DNA of 64,000 nucleotides from Dendrocalamus latiflorus (Eukaryota > Streptophyta > Magnoliopsida > Poales > Poaceae), in NCBI GenBank assembly GCA_017311315.1, contig CM029617.1, positions 14,179,455-14,243,454 on the forward strand, given 5' to 3'. The stretch's first letter is position 1, and the number at the start of each line of letters is the position of its first letter. The translations under genes were made by a program, and so were the position numbers. Of this stretch, positions 34,158-44,946 are shown in pieces. Under the pieces are notes generated by a model. It was not told where the DNA came from. It saw nothing but the letters and a program-made list of their open reading frames with translations, and ran no database searches.

Positions 34158-35161
34158 TCTACTCTCAAAGGAATTCAAAATTGGGAATGTTGATACAACA
34201 CCGTTTACAAAAAATATAGATGATGAATTCTTTGTATGTCAAATTTATGTTAATGATATTATATTGGGTCTACTAACCAAGATTTTTACAGAGAGTTTGG
34301 TGATATGATGTGTAGGGAATTTGAGATGTACATGATTGGAGAGCTTAGCTACGTCTTGGACTACGTTCATGAGCAAAATGAAGTATGTGAATAATTTATT
34401 CAACAAATTGGACATGGAAGATGCTAAACCCATCAAGACTCCCATAGTGACGAATAGTTGTCTTGGTCTCAATAAGGCATGTAAACCAGTAGATTTAAAG
34501 CATTATAAATTTATGATTGATAGTTTGTTTTTATCTTACCCATCTTGGCCCAATATCACATTAAGTGTTTGCATGTGTGCACGATTTCAAGCATCACCAA
34601 AACAATACCATTCAGTGGCTGTAAAAAGAATTGTTAGATATTTAAAGCATTCCTCTAGCATTGTATTATGATATTTAAAGGTGCTAAATTTGATTTAATT
34701 AGATATTCGGATTCCGATTATGTAGGTTGCAAAGTGGATAGAAAAAACACCTCGGGTAATTGTCAATTGCTAGGAAGATCATGGTCATCCAAGAAACAAA
34801 ATTCCATAGCACTTGCCATCGCCAAAGCTGAATATATTTTCATGGGTAGTTGTTGTACTCAATTGCTATGGATGAGGCAAACATTGATAGATTATGGAAT
34901 CAATTTTGACAAAATACCTCTATTGCATGATAATGATAGTGCCGTGAAGATATCAATAACCCGGTCCAAAACTCCAAAACCAAACATACACATATTCGCC
35001 ACTACTTTTTGAGAGATTATGTGAGCAAGGATGACATTGTCATTAGCCACATATGGACCGAAGAACAATTAGTCGATATCTTCACCAAACCATTAGATGA
35101 AAGCCGCTTTTGCAAATTGAGGAATAAGTTAAATGTCATAGATTATTCTAATGCTACTTGA
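34158..35161 (+). pseudogene. Element E: copia reverse transcriptase C-terminus and RNase H (decayed)
   Basis: The sequence starts inside RT, immediately after the C LTR, with FKIGNVDTTPFTK followed by YVNDIILG, which corresponds to the catalytic YVDDIIFG box with one Asp replaced. Frame changes and stops follow. Recognisable parts are the ARFQASPK..H..AVKRIVRYL segment near 34580-34650, RNase H (SDSDYVGCKVDRKNTSG, AKAEYI) near 34695-34850, and the C-terminal WTEEQLVDIFTKPLDE near 35055-35100. The pol stop is the TGA near 35159. It is the oldest coding remnant here and the backbone into which C, D and the array inserted. Confidence 0.85.
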
Positions 35162-35973
35162 ACTCATGTCGCATGCCATTTGCTTTCATTTGCTGTTATT
35201 TGGAGTTCTTGAGAATATTATTTTTAAAATAGTTATCAAAAATCCCTAATTTAATAAAAATTATGTTATTGGCTCTTATTTGCCAAGCTCAATGCATAAT
35301 GATCTTGAAAGTGATTTACTTGAGTGCAAAACTAGGATCATTTGCATAAACTCTTCAAAGCCCTATCTTCTTAAGGAAAGCGGTTCTACCGCTCCTTTGC
35401 AGTACTACCACTCCGTAGTACTATAGCTTTAAAGCGCGGTACTACCGCTTCTGCCAGGTGGCCCAAAATCGGCTATAACTAAAGACTTATCCTCTCCTTT
35501 TATCTTCCACTCATTTCAATCACTTCTTATCTCAACAAAACCACCGAACTGCGCGCACCCCCCCCCCCACCCCTCTCTCTAATTCACATTCCTCCCAAAA
35601 CCCCACCTCAAATCATTTCACTACTTCACATTCCTCCCAAAACCCCACCTCAAATCCTCCAAATGTGGATCCTCCAAATGATTCCTTGGTGCGTGAGATC
35701 TTTTCCCCTTCAATCCTCAAGGTAAATCCCCCTTGGATTATCTTCTTTATCTCTGTTGGCACCTAGGTCACAATTTTAGGATTTTGGCAAATGTGGATGA
35801 ATTAGTTGAATTCTTTTGGGCAAAATGGCTAGAACTAGTGCTTGGTGACATTTCAAGTATATTCCATGGATAAAACCATGACAAGCACTAGTTAGAATTA
35901 AGATTGAAAATGCCCTAAACTTAGTTTAGTAAAAAGGTAATAGCACTCGACTTTTGCGGTACTACCACAGGTC
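35162..35973 (+). other. Element E spacer after pol
   Basis: This is non-coding sequence between pol and the downstream frame, interrupted by D. It contains several GGTACTACC-type motifs (35389-35451 and 35956-35966), a poly-C run near 35560, and a direct repeat of about 32 bp with a 42-bp period starting at 35583 and 35625. A GTAAAT-type splice-donor-like word follows near 35722. I see no start or end of an LTR in it. Confidence 0.55.
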
Positions 35974-35978
35974 GGTAG
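35974..35978 (+). repeat. Target-site duplication of solo LTR D, left (GGTAG)
   Basis: GGTAG precedes TGTAACATCC and is repeated at 39260-39264 after the LTR end CCCGACA. Confidence 0.9.
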
Positions 35979-38900
35979 TGTAACATCCTGATTTTCAGAG
36001 CCTTTTTGAAGCTTTTAAAAATAAAATTCACCACTTGAATTTTTCTGGAATTAATTAAAGCTTAATTGAAATTTTTATTAAATAAAAATATTTAATATGA
36101 TTAAATTAAACATTAACATTTGCCAAAAGTATTTTATTTGTGTTCCTTGTGTCACAAGGAATTTTTCTGAATTTTCTTGGATTTTTCGGAGTTTGTTTGG
36201 GCTCAATTTTAAAATTTTTTAAAAAAGAGGAGAAATGAACAGCAACCGCGCGGTACTGTTCATGCATTTTCAACCTCCAGCGCGCGATCCATCCAGTTCG
36301 TTCTATACATGTTTCCTTCCGTTTTTCTCTCTCTTCATAACTTCCAATCCAAACCTTATTTCAATGTCTTTCCAAAAGGAAAGTTGTGCCAAATCACGCA
36401 AGGAATCCATCCCAATTGGCCTCTTTCCATTTCGTTCATCCGTTTGCCTTATATCTCCTATTTTTTGAAACGGACTCTAAACCAATATCCGCGAATTGGA
36501 GTCGGTTTCTATCTCTTCCAAGCCTATAAATACGACCCCTTGACCCCTCTAAACCCATCCCAAGCCGTGGCAAGTCCCCTCAAAGGTCAGGACGCTGTCG
36601 GCATCGAGGCCCTTCGGTCCCGAATTTGCTCGTCGCGTCTCGAGCTATTCGGTGAGTTTTTCCGTGATCCTTTCGCGTCACATTGTGCCATCATATGCCA
36701 TCTACCTCCTTGCCAAGTTAATTTGGTTTTGGTGCAGCCAATCTCCCGGAATCGAGTTTTCCCCAATCTAGGCCAAGATCGCTTCCCGACGTCGATTCGT
36801 CGCCTCCGGTAAGCTTCAGCCCTTGCCGTAATTTTTCTTAGACTTGCCTCATCGCGTTCTACGCCGTGCTCACTTCCTTTTCCCCGAAAAGTCTCCACAA
36901 ATGTTTGCCTTCGAACCTTGCCATAGCCGCCAATGGCATCTCGTGTCCCCATCTATCCGGTGATGTTTTCTCCCAATCCGTTCGTGTCATATTGTGCCAA
37001 ACCATCCCAGGTAGGTACCCTCCAAGTGGTTTTAGATTTCGTTCACCGAGCACCAAGATATCAAGATTTTGCTTTTTCCTTCCCGACATCGTTCAAACGT
37101 TGTTTGCGTCGTCTTCGGTGGGTTTCTATCTGAGCCGACAATTTTCCTAGCTTCGCCAAGCCGCGTTCTAGCCCGTTCTCACCCTACTTCTCCATGTTTT
37201 ATGCCCGGGTTTTATTCCTCTCTCCTAACCATGTCGTTGTAGCCGCCCGTGCCGTCATCGTTCTCCGTTTGGCGTGCCGTAGCTTCCTATGTGTGCCTTG
37301 GGTCCCTAGCAACCCATTTTGCTAGTTAGATTCACCACCCATGCCTCCTCTCGCCGACGCTAGTTTTCTCTCCAAAAGTGCTGCTCTCAGGTGAACAGTA
37401 ACTTTTGCAATTTTCCATCATTTTCTCGCCCAGCAAACTTTAGATTGCTTGTTCTCCTTCATCCGAACTCCGATTGACCCGATTCTCTATCCTAAATTCA
37501 TCTAAAATTGAGCTCTATCTTTTGGTTCTGGTTTTGCAGTTTTTGGAGTTTATTTGAATTTTATTTGAATTTATTTTGTTTGTTTTGTCGTTTCGCGCGT
37601 AGAACCCGACGTCGCTGAAGAGTTTGTCAAACCGCAGCAAGAGGGACCAACCAGTGCACAAGAAGGAAAGTCTCCTTTGATCATTTTGAACCTATGTTTG
37701 TGAAATGTTTTAATTATTTTAAATTTATGTGCATCGCTATTTACATAGAATCTTAATTTTGTTTTAGCAAGTTAGTTAAACCAATTATTGTTATGCCCTC
37801 AATTGAAGTTGAACGCCATGTACCCTTGTAATCTTAGGATCATCTTTGTATCAATAATGAGATTATTATTAAATCTTTGATAAATATTAGAACGGTAGTA
37901 AAATGCTTAGTCATGCTATTTAACCTTTGTAGCCTTGGAAATGAGAAATTATAATTCTTTTAACTAGTCTTTGTATCTGGAAATTATTGGTGATTGGTGT
38001 TGCCACTGTTCTTTTAAAAATAAATAAAATGTAAAAGTTGGTTTAGACTGGGGCGGATGGTTGGTTTGGATTGGTGCGGTACGCACGAGATTTTGTAAAG
38101 TGTATGTTCCGCCCTAGTCGATTAAGGACCGACGCTTGTGATTGTCCAGACTGAGCATTACCGTGCAACCCCAAGTCTATATGGGTACGACCTAGCTGAT
38201 TAACTTATGATAGTCTAGTTTAGGTGCCACCAGTGGAAAGTGGGTGCTAGGGATTTACTGGTTATTCACAGTGAGGGACAGGGATTTACTGGACTCATAT
38301 GGCGCAAGAGGGGGCTTCGGACTGGATGGATTTAACCCTTCTGCGGTGAAACCTCAGCGGGTGGTGTCTAGCTAGACTAGAGTGGGGTAAAGGCTTTGTG
38401 ATATTTTATATGTGTCTCATGCCAAAGGAAGCGTGGTGACTATTAAGATAATTTATCTCTTGGGGGTAAAGTTGTACAACCTCTGCAGAGTGTCAAACTA
38501 TTCGAATAGTCGTGCCCACGGTCAAGGGCGGGCAAGGAATGCATTCACATGGTAGGTCTTTGGTTTTCATTTTAAAAACAAAACTTTGGTATTCCGAGAG
38601 TGGAGCGAACTCTTGGAAAGATATCCTGGCGGTTGGAGCCAGTGCGGGTGGATGGAACCCGATGTTTTGAAACTTAACGGTTAGAGTTAGTTAATTAGTG
38701 TTGGTGGATAGAACTTTCACTATAATATGCTTATTAGTTTCAGTTTAAAACAATTACTTTACAAAGTTAATGCCTTCGAAAATATTTACTATTATTTAAA
38801 ACAAAATATTGCTTTGTGCAAAAGAACCATATAGCCTTCCTTTGTTAAGCCTTGCATCTATTGCATTTTTCCCAAGACTTGCGGAGTACTTTATGTACTC

Positions 38901-39259
38901 ACATGCTGCACTCAAAATAAATTCAGAAGAATATGAAGCTCAGAAGGGGACTACGACTACTTCGCTTGCGGATTCGACGAAGGATTCCCGGAGTACTAGG
39001 TTGCGCTTCCCCAGTCAATTGCCTATGGCGTGTTGATGGGTCTTCGCTGGATTTATTTATGCTTCCGTTGTGTTTTGTGTGTGTGAGGTCTTGAAACCTC
39101 CTTTGTAATAATGAGACCTTTCGGTCAGTACTCTCTATTATTGTAATAAAGCGTTGTTGGTTATGTAATCATTTCTGTATGACTGTGTGCACTAGCTTTG
39201 ATCAGGGACTATGCTGTAATACACAGAGGGTCCGGGTTCAGAAATCCGGGGTCCCGACA
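35979..39259 (+). repeat. Solo LTR D, relative of the LARD-like LTR (3,281 bp)
   Basis: It starts TGTAACATCC and ends GGGTCCCGACA, with a perfect 5-bp duplication on both sides and no internal region, which is the signature of LTR-LTR recombination. It is homologous along much of its length to the array LTRs read on the minus strand, especially its last 500 bases and 36860-37140, but clearly diverged. A TATA box (CCTATAAATACG) lies at 36523-36534. A polyadenylation-type AATAAA near 39147 precedes the LTR end by about 110 bp. Open frames inside it are shadows of this homology. Confidence 0.92.
38472..38537 (+). promoter_or_regulatory. Triple-palindrome block in solo LTR D
   Basis: Three perfect palindromes follow one another: GTTGTACAAC, CTCTGCAGAG and ACTATTCGAATAGT, then CGTGCCCACGGTCAAGGGCG. 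The block is kept in the array LTRs and, weaker, in C. It could be a binding-site cluster or an RNA structure element. No function is established here. Confidence 0.8.
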
Positions 39260-39264
39260 GGTAG
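39260..39264 (+). repeat. Target-site duplication of solo LTR D, right (GGTAG)
   Basis: It is identical to 35974-35978. Removing D and one copy restores continuous element E sequence. Confidence 0.9.
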
Positions 39265-40661
39265 TACCAGCAAGTACATGCGATATTACCATATACTAGT
39301 AATACCAACATGTACAAGTGGTACTACTAAATTTGTTGAAGAAATTCAACTACTTCGTCTCCATAAGTTTGAAACATGTTCCTTCATGTCCTAATTATCC
39401 TTTTCATTCCTATTTAAGATGCCAAGGACCAAGACATCTGTTCACAAGAATGCCACATCTCAAGGTGACTCGGCTAGACATTATAGACCTCCTCCAACTC
39501 AAGCAGGTCTATCTGTCTGCAAGGCGGCTTCATGGAAGGCAGCATCCGTGCAAGCACCTATCCCTACCACTGATAGCAACTTAGAGACTGAGCCCTTCTT
39601 GAGGGACATGGTGGCAAAGGACAAGGGGAAATCTTCGAGACAGACCCATGAGTTAGAAGAGGCCACTGAGAGTGATGAAGATGAGAGCTACTGTCGTGGC
39701 AAGAAGAAGAAAGCGACAAACAGATGGGTGAGGCTGAAGAGCAAGCCATAAATCTCAGGCTCATCACAAGTGATGAGTATGCAATCCTTCGCCACCCCAA
39801 CCAATTCCTGAAGCTATGAACTGCCACAAATACTTGCTTTCACACAAAGTTTTAGAAGAATATCTTCTTCCAAATGTACAATCAATCACTAGTTCACTGA
39901 CCACAAGTGTGTGGATTGGCAGCACCTCAACTCCCTTGACTGATTCACAACTGCTTACTAGTTGTTCTACTCTACCGAGCTGCATAACATTGTATCCCTC
40001 AAATGCGACTACAATGATGATGTCATCCTTTAGTTCTACGCCACAGTCTATGTGTCTCCAGATTTCAACTTCATGACATGGATGACTAGGCAGGAGAGAC
40101 TAGAGTCTACTAAGAATGAGTTTGAGCTAGCTTTACGAATTGAGTTAGGATGCTTTGAGAAGATATACTCCAGGCAAGCACTGAGGACCCTGGCATGGAC
40201 CAAGTATTATGATCCAAATGTGAGGTATACTCCGGATAAGCTTGCCAGGTTGCTTCCCCTTCCTAGCCTCATCAACAGGATCATCAATCACACAATATTT
40301 CCCAAGAGTGAAACTTTCAATGCTATGGATATGCATGGAACATTATTGATAGCATCATGAATGGAAGGAAATTTGATGTGGTAGACTTGATCATCCAGGA
40401 GATAGCCAATTCCAAGAATGTTAGGGTCAAGAGGATTTACTGTACAACATATATTATGGCCTCATCATTAGGAAGACTGGCTACCATGGTGAAAGGGGTA
40501 GAGTGCATAAGCCTTACAAGCCAAGAGAAGGTGCTGCTATCCCCTCAGCTACCCCTCCACGTACCCAAGAAGAAGTTCAAGCACCTCAAGACCTGGTTGT
40601 TGATATAGTACCTCTTTTCTAGATCTACTATGTCATCCTCTAGATTTGAGATAATCAGTTG
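39265..40661 (+). pseudogene. Element E downstream frame, possibly env-like (broken)
   Basis: The + strand carries an interrupted protein starting MPRTKTSVHKNATSQG at 39419. It has a basic, Ser-rich N-terminus, an acidic EEATESDEDES patch and a lysine cluster, then stops at 39751. After frame changes it resumes with LQFYATVYVSPDFNFMTWMT near 40020-40090 and a longer stretch (40052-40360) containing LAWTKYYDPNVRYTPDKLARLLPLP, then 40357-40608. The position, in the same direction downstream of copia pol, fits the env-like extra frame of some Sireviruses. I cannot identify the fold and see no signal peptide or convincing membrane segment. It could be another plant retroelement protein. Confidence 0.45.
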
Positions 40662-41380
40662 TGTCGGGACCCCGGATTTCCAAACCCGGACCCTCTGTGT
40701 ATTTCTGCACTAGTCCCAGATCAAAGCTAGTGCACACAGTTAAACAGAAATGGTTCATGACCAACAACGTATTTATTACAAATATAAAGAGTACTGACCA
40801 CCAGGTCTCATTATTACATTGGAGGTTTCAAGACCTCGCACAAACAAAACACAGCGGAAGCAAAGTAAACTCAAAGTAGACCCATCAATATGCCACAGGC
40901 AGTTGACTGGGGAAGCGCGACCTAGAACTCCTGGAATCCTCCGTCGAATCCACCCGCGAAGAAGTCGTAGTCGCCTTCTTGAGCTTCGTACTCCTCTGGT
41001 TATTATTTTTGAGTGTAGCATGTGAGTACATAAAGTACTCCGCAAGTCTTGGGAAAAATGCATAGATGCAAGGCTTGACAAAGGAAGGCTATATGGTTCT
41101 TTTGCACAAAGCAATATTTTAAAATTTCAATTACTACTAATTATTTTCGAAGGCATCAATTTAATAAAGTAAATGTTTTAACAGAATTAACTTTCTAGTG
41201 AAGGTTCCAACTACCAACACTAGCTAACCAATTACCATTGGTCAAGTTTTAAACTGCGGGTTCCATCCACCCTCTCTGGCTCCATCCGCCAGGATTCCCT
41301 TCCGAGAGTTCCCTCCACCCTCGGAATACAAAACTTTTGATTTTAAAACCAAAACCAGAAATCTACCATGTGAATGCATT

Positions 41381-41447
41381 CCTTGCCCGCCCTTGACCGT
41401 GGGCACGGCTATTCGAATAGTTTTACACTCTGCAGAGGTGTACAACT
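41381..41447 (-). promoter_or_regulatory. Conserved palindrome block in LARD-like LTR 1
   Basis: The minus strand reads GTTGTACACCTCTGCAGAG, then CTATTCGAATAG and CCGTGCCCACGG. One base is missing from the first palindrome compared with LTR 3 (54300-54367), where it is perfect. LTR 2 has the same one-base loss (47841-47907). Confidence 0.78.
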
Positions 41448-43840
41448 TTACCCACAAGAGATAAATTATCCTAAAAGTCAACATGCTTCCTTTGGCATGA
41501 GACCCAGATAAAATATCACAAAGCCTTTACCTTACTCTAATCTAGCTAGATACCACCCGCTGAGGTTTCACCGCAGGTAGGCTAACCGCCCGAACCGAAG
41601 CCCCCTCTTGCGCCATATGAGTACAGTAAATCCCTGTCCCTCACTGTGAATAACCAGTCCATCCCTGGCATCCACTTTCCACTGGTGGCACCTAAACTAG
41701 ACTATCGTAAGTTAGTCAGCTAGGTCGTACCCATATAGACTTGTGGTTGTACGGTTAATGCTCAGTCTGGACAAACACAAGCGTCGGTCCTTAATTGACT
41801 AGGGTGGAACATACACTTTACAAGATCTCGTGCTTCCTGCACCAATCCAAACTAACCATCCACCCTAATCTAAACCAATTTTCACATTTTAGTTTATTTT
41901 AAAAGAACAGTGGCAACTCCAATTACCACTAACTTTATAAAAACAAGGATATTACAATAATTCATAATTTCCCATTTTCAAGATTTCAAAGGTATTAAAT
42001 AGCGAGACTAAGCATTATACTACCATTCCACTATTCACCAAGATTCAGTAATAATCTCATTATTGAGACAAATGAAATTCTAGGGTGACAAAGGTACATG
42101 GCATTCAATTTCAATGGAGGGTATAACAAGGTTGGTTTAACTAACCCTTAAGATTTGAACTAATATTTTATATAAATAGCAATGCACATAATTTGAAATA
42201 ATTAAAACATTTCGAAATCATAGGTTCAAGATGATCAAAGGAGACTTGCCTTGCTTTGAAGTTTTGCTGAGGTTTGCCGAAATTATACTCTTCGGATTAG
42301 TCGTAGTCTACACGTGAAAAGCCAGAACAAACTAAACTCAAATAAAATCCAAATAAAATCCACAAATTATAAAATATATATTGATGGATAGATTATGATT
42401 TTAGATGAATTTAGGAGAAAGAATCAACGGATTCGGAGTTCGTATGAGGGAGAGAGAATATCTGGAAATTTTGGACATCACATGAAATGATAACAAAATA
42501 CGAGGATTACTTTTTGAATAGTACAGTGGCGGTTGACTACAAGATGGCTGGCGAATGGGCAAAATGGAATGCTGGCAATGAGGCGAAGGTGGTGACACAG
42601 GTATGGCAGCGAGGAACGGCGGCAATCACTGGCGGTGAGGGGAAAATGCAGTGATGGCGTGGTAGAGACAACGGCAGGTTGGAGACCGGGTATGGAACGC
42701 GGAGATGTAAGGTGAGCGCAGGGTAGTACATGGCATGGTGAAGTTAGGAAAATTATTGGCTAAGCTGAAAATTAATTGGAGATGATACAATTGACGTTTG
42801 AATGACGACAGTGGAGAAACGGGAAAAACTTGATATCTTGGTGCTCAGTGGAGCGAATCCAAAACCATTTGAAAGGTAGCTACCTGGGATGGTTTGGCAC
42901 GACATGACACGAACAGATTGGGGAAAACACCACCGGATAGATGGGGACACGAGATGCCATTGGCGGCCATAGCGAGGTGTCGGAGGTGAAAATTTGTGGA
43001 GGCTTTTTGGGGAAATGGAAGAAAGCATAGCGTAGAACGCGGTGAGGCAAGTCTAAGAAAAATTATGGCATGGGCTAAGGCTTACCGGAGGCGACGAATC
43101 GACGTCGGGAGTCACAAACGGCCATTTTCACGGAAAGCTCAATTCCTGACAATTGGCTCCACGAAAAATTAAACAAAATGGTAGAAAAATTTCTTAGAGG
43201 CTAGGACACAATATGACGCGAACAAAAATCGAAGCGCTTACCAAAAAGGGGCGTACGCGCGAAGGTACAGTTTTAGTGTCTGGGCCTGACAAGGTCGACG
43301 AGGACTCGGGGAATCTTTAGGCGAGGGCGATGGAAGCACGATGTAGAACGTGTCGAGGCAAACTCAACGGTGCGAACGGCTCGGCCAAAGGACATCGGAT
43401 GGTGGCGGAACACGGTGGAGAAGACATTTTGCGACCGTCGGGTTGACATCGGCGTTCCGGGCAAACGGAGAGGAGTTAGCATGTGGGGTTTGCGGCGAAA
43501 CGAAGAGTAGAGCGTGGGGAACATGATGCTCACCTTGGTTTTGGTCGGGCATGCACGGACGGCCGGTGGCGACGCGAGGAACGACGACGCGCTATGGCCC
43601 ACGGAGGCGATGGTGCTCCGGCAAAGTTCTAGCGAAGGCGAGGTAAGCACGCGTAGAACGCGACGAGGCGAATCCGAGGATGTGCTCAAAAGTGGCGGGG
43701 CTCCACCGGACGAGGCGTAATAAGCCGAAGAACGCCGCTTGGAACACAAAAGAAAAACTCCGATTGCGCCCAAAAGAAGAGGAGTGGGGACTTGATATTT
43801 TCGGGGTTGAGTGAGGATGAGGAGGGGCTCACGGTGCTCC

Positions 43841-43849
43841 CTTTTATAG
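43841..43849 (-). promoter_or_regulatory. TATA box of LARD-like LTR 1
   Basis: CTATAAAAG on the minus strand sits in a GC-rich context and is conserved at 50301-50309 (LTR 2) and 63474-63482 (LTR 3). Confidence 0.7.
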
Positions 43850-44946
43850 GGGCGGGAGAGGTCCGAGATGGGAGATCAAGAGACCATGTCCATCAATGGC
43901 ATGGGTTAATTTCTCGCGAAACGGCTCATGAATGAGGGAAAAACGGTAGGGAATTGAAAGAGTTTGATGAGAGGAGATGAATGCAATTTATTTCACTAAA
44001 AACCGTTGAGAAATTCAAAAGTTATTGAAGCTTGAAGAATGGGTCATGGCGCTCGCGTGTGCTGCTCTCTGGAGAATCTTTCGAACGGTGCAAGATGATG
44101 AATAGTGAGGAGAGAGAAAATAATAATAAAATAATATTTTTTTAAAGAAAAAATAAAATAAATTCGAAAAATTCAGAAAAATTCTATAAAAATCCTTGGA
44201 AAACGAAAAGACTAAATAAAATAATTTCGGATTTATTTGAGGTATATTTTAGCCATTTAAAATATTTTTACTTTCTAAGCTTTAATTTAATTCAAATAAA
44301 TTCGAAAATTCCAAAAATTTGAAAAGAGGATAGAAATGGATAGATTGGAATTTTTGATGAGTTTAGAAATTTGAATGGGCTCATTCGGAGTTAAAATGAA
44401 GAAATACGATATTTTGGTAGTTTAAAAGGAGAGAAAAAGAATAAACTGATTTTCTGGAATTATTTTTGAACTGAAAAATCCGATTATGACATCATCAAGG
44501 GAAATGATTTTCAGAGGAATTATAGTTCTATGGAAAAGTAATTTATGATGTTAGGGTGACGTCAGCAGAGATTTTGATTTTCTGGCCGAATTATTTTTCA
44601 ACAGGAAAAGAGTTTTATTCACTGACAGGTGGGATTGGGCTGTCGGCGAGAGGGAAGAGAAAGGAGGAAGAAGTGGACGGTCGGACGAATGCCACGAGGT
44701 GAAAGAGAAATCAGGGCCACCGGATTAAAACGAAGGGGTAAGTGAAGGCAGGTGGCTGAGATTAAACCGGGGTGAGGATGGATTGAATCAAGGAACGACA
44801 CGTGATGGCCGAGTAAAGAGGTTGAGCATTAAATTTGATTTAGATTTTGAAAAAAAAACTTAGATAAATCGAAATAAAGTTCAAATACTTTAAATTAATT
44901 AATTTGAAATTAAATTTTTCAGAGAGCGAAAGTTTGGGATGTTACA

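Larger units (their letters stand above)
40662..44946 (-). repeat. LARD-like LTR 1 (4,285 bp), left end of the array
   Basis: On the minus strand it starts TGTAACATCCC at 44946 and ends GGGTCCCGACA at 40662. It is the 3' LTR of the left array unit. A minus-strand TATA box (CTATAAAAGG) is at 43841-43849. The triple-palindrome block lies at 41381-41447. The left flank is element E (AGTTG, candidate TSD at 40657-40661). Frames inside (for example 43273-43773 -) repeat in all three LTR copies but look like LTR shadows. Confidence 0.92.

Noticed and set aside
42753..43028. Frame with similarity between array LTRs and solo LTR D (36866-37150)
   Set aside because: The similarity is nucleotide homology of the LTRs. 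It includes repeated exon-like GC blocks but no recognisable protein.
43273..43773. Minus-strand frame of 166 codons repeated in the three LARD-like LTRs
   Set aside because: Repetition follows from LTR identity. A one-base indel near 50109 (LTR 2) and 56570 (LTR 3) breaks the frame between copies, so protein constraint is not supported.
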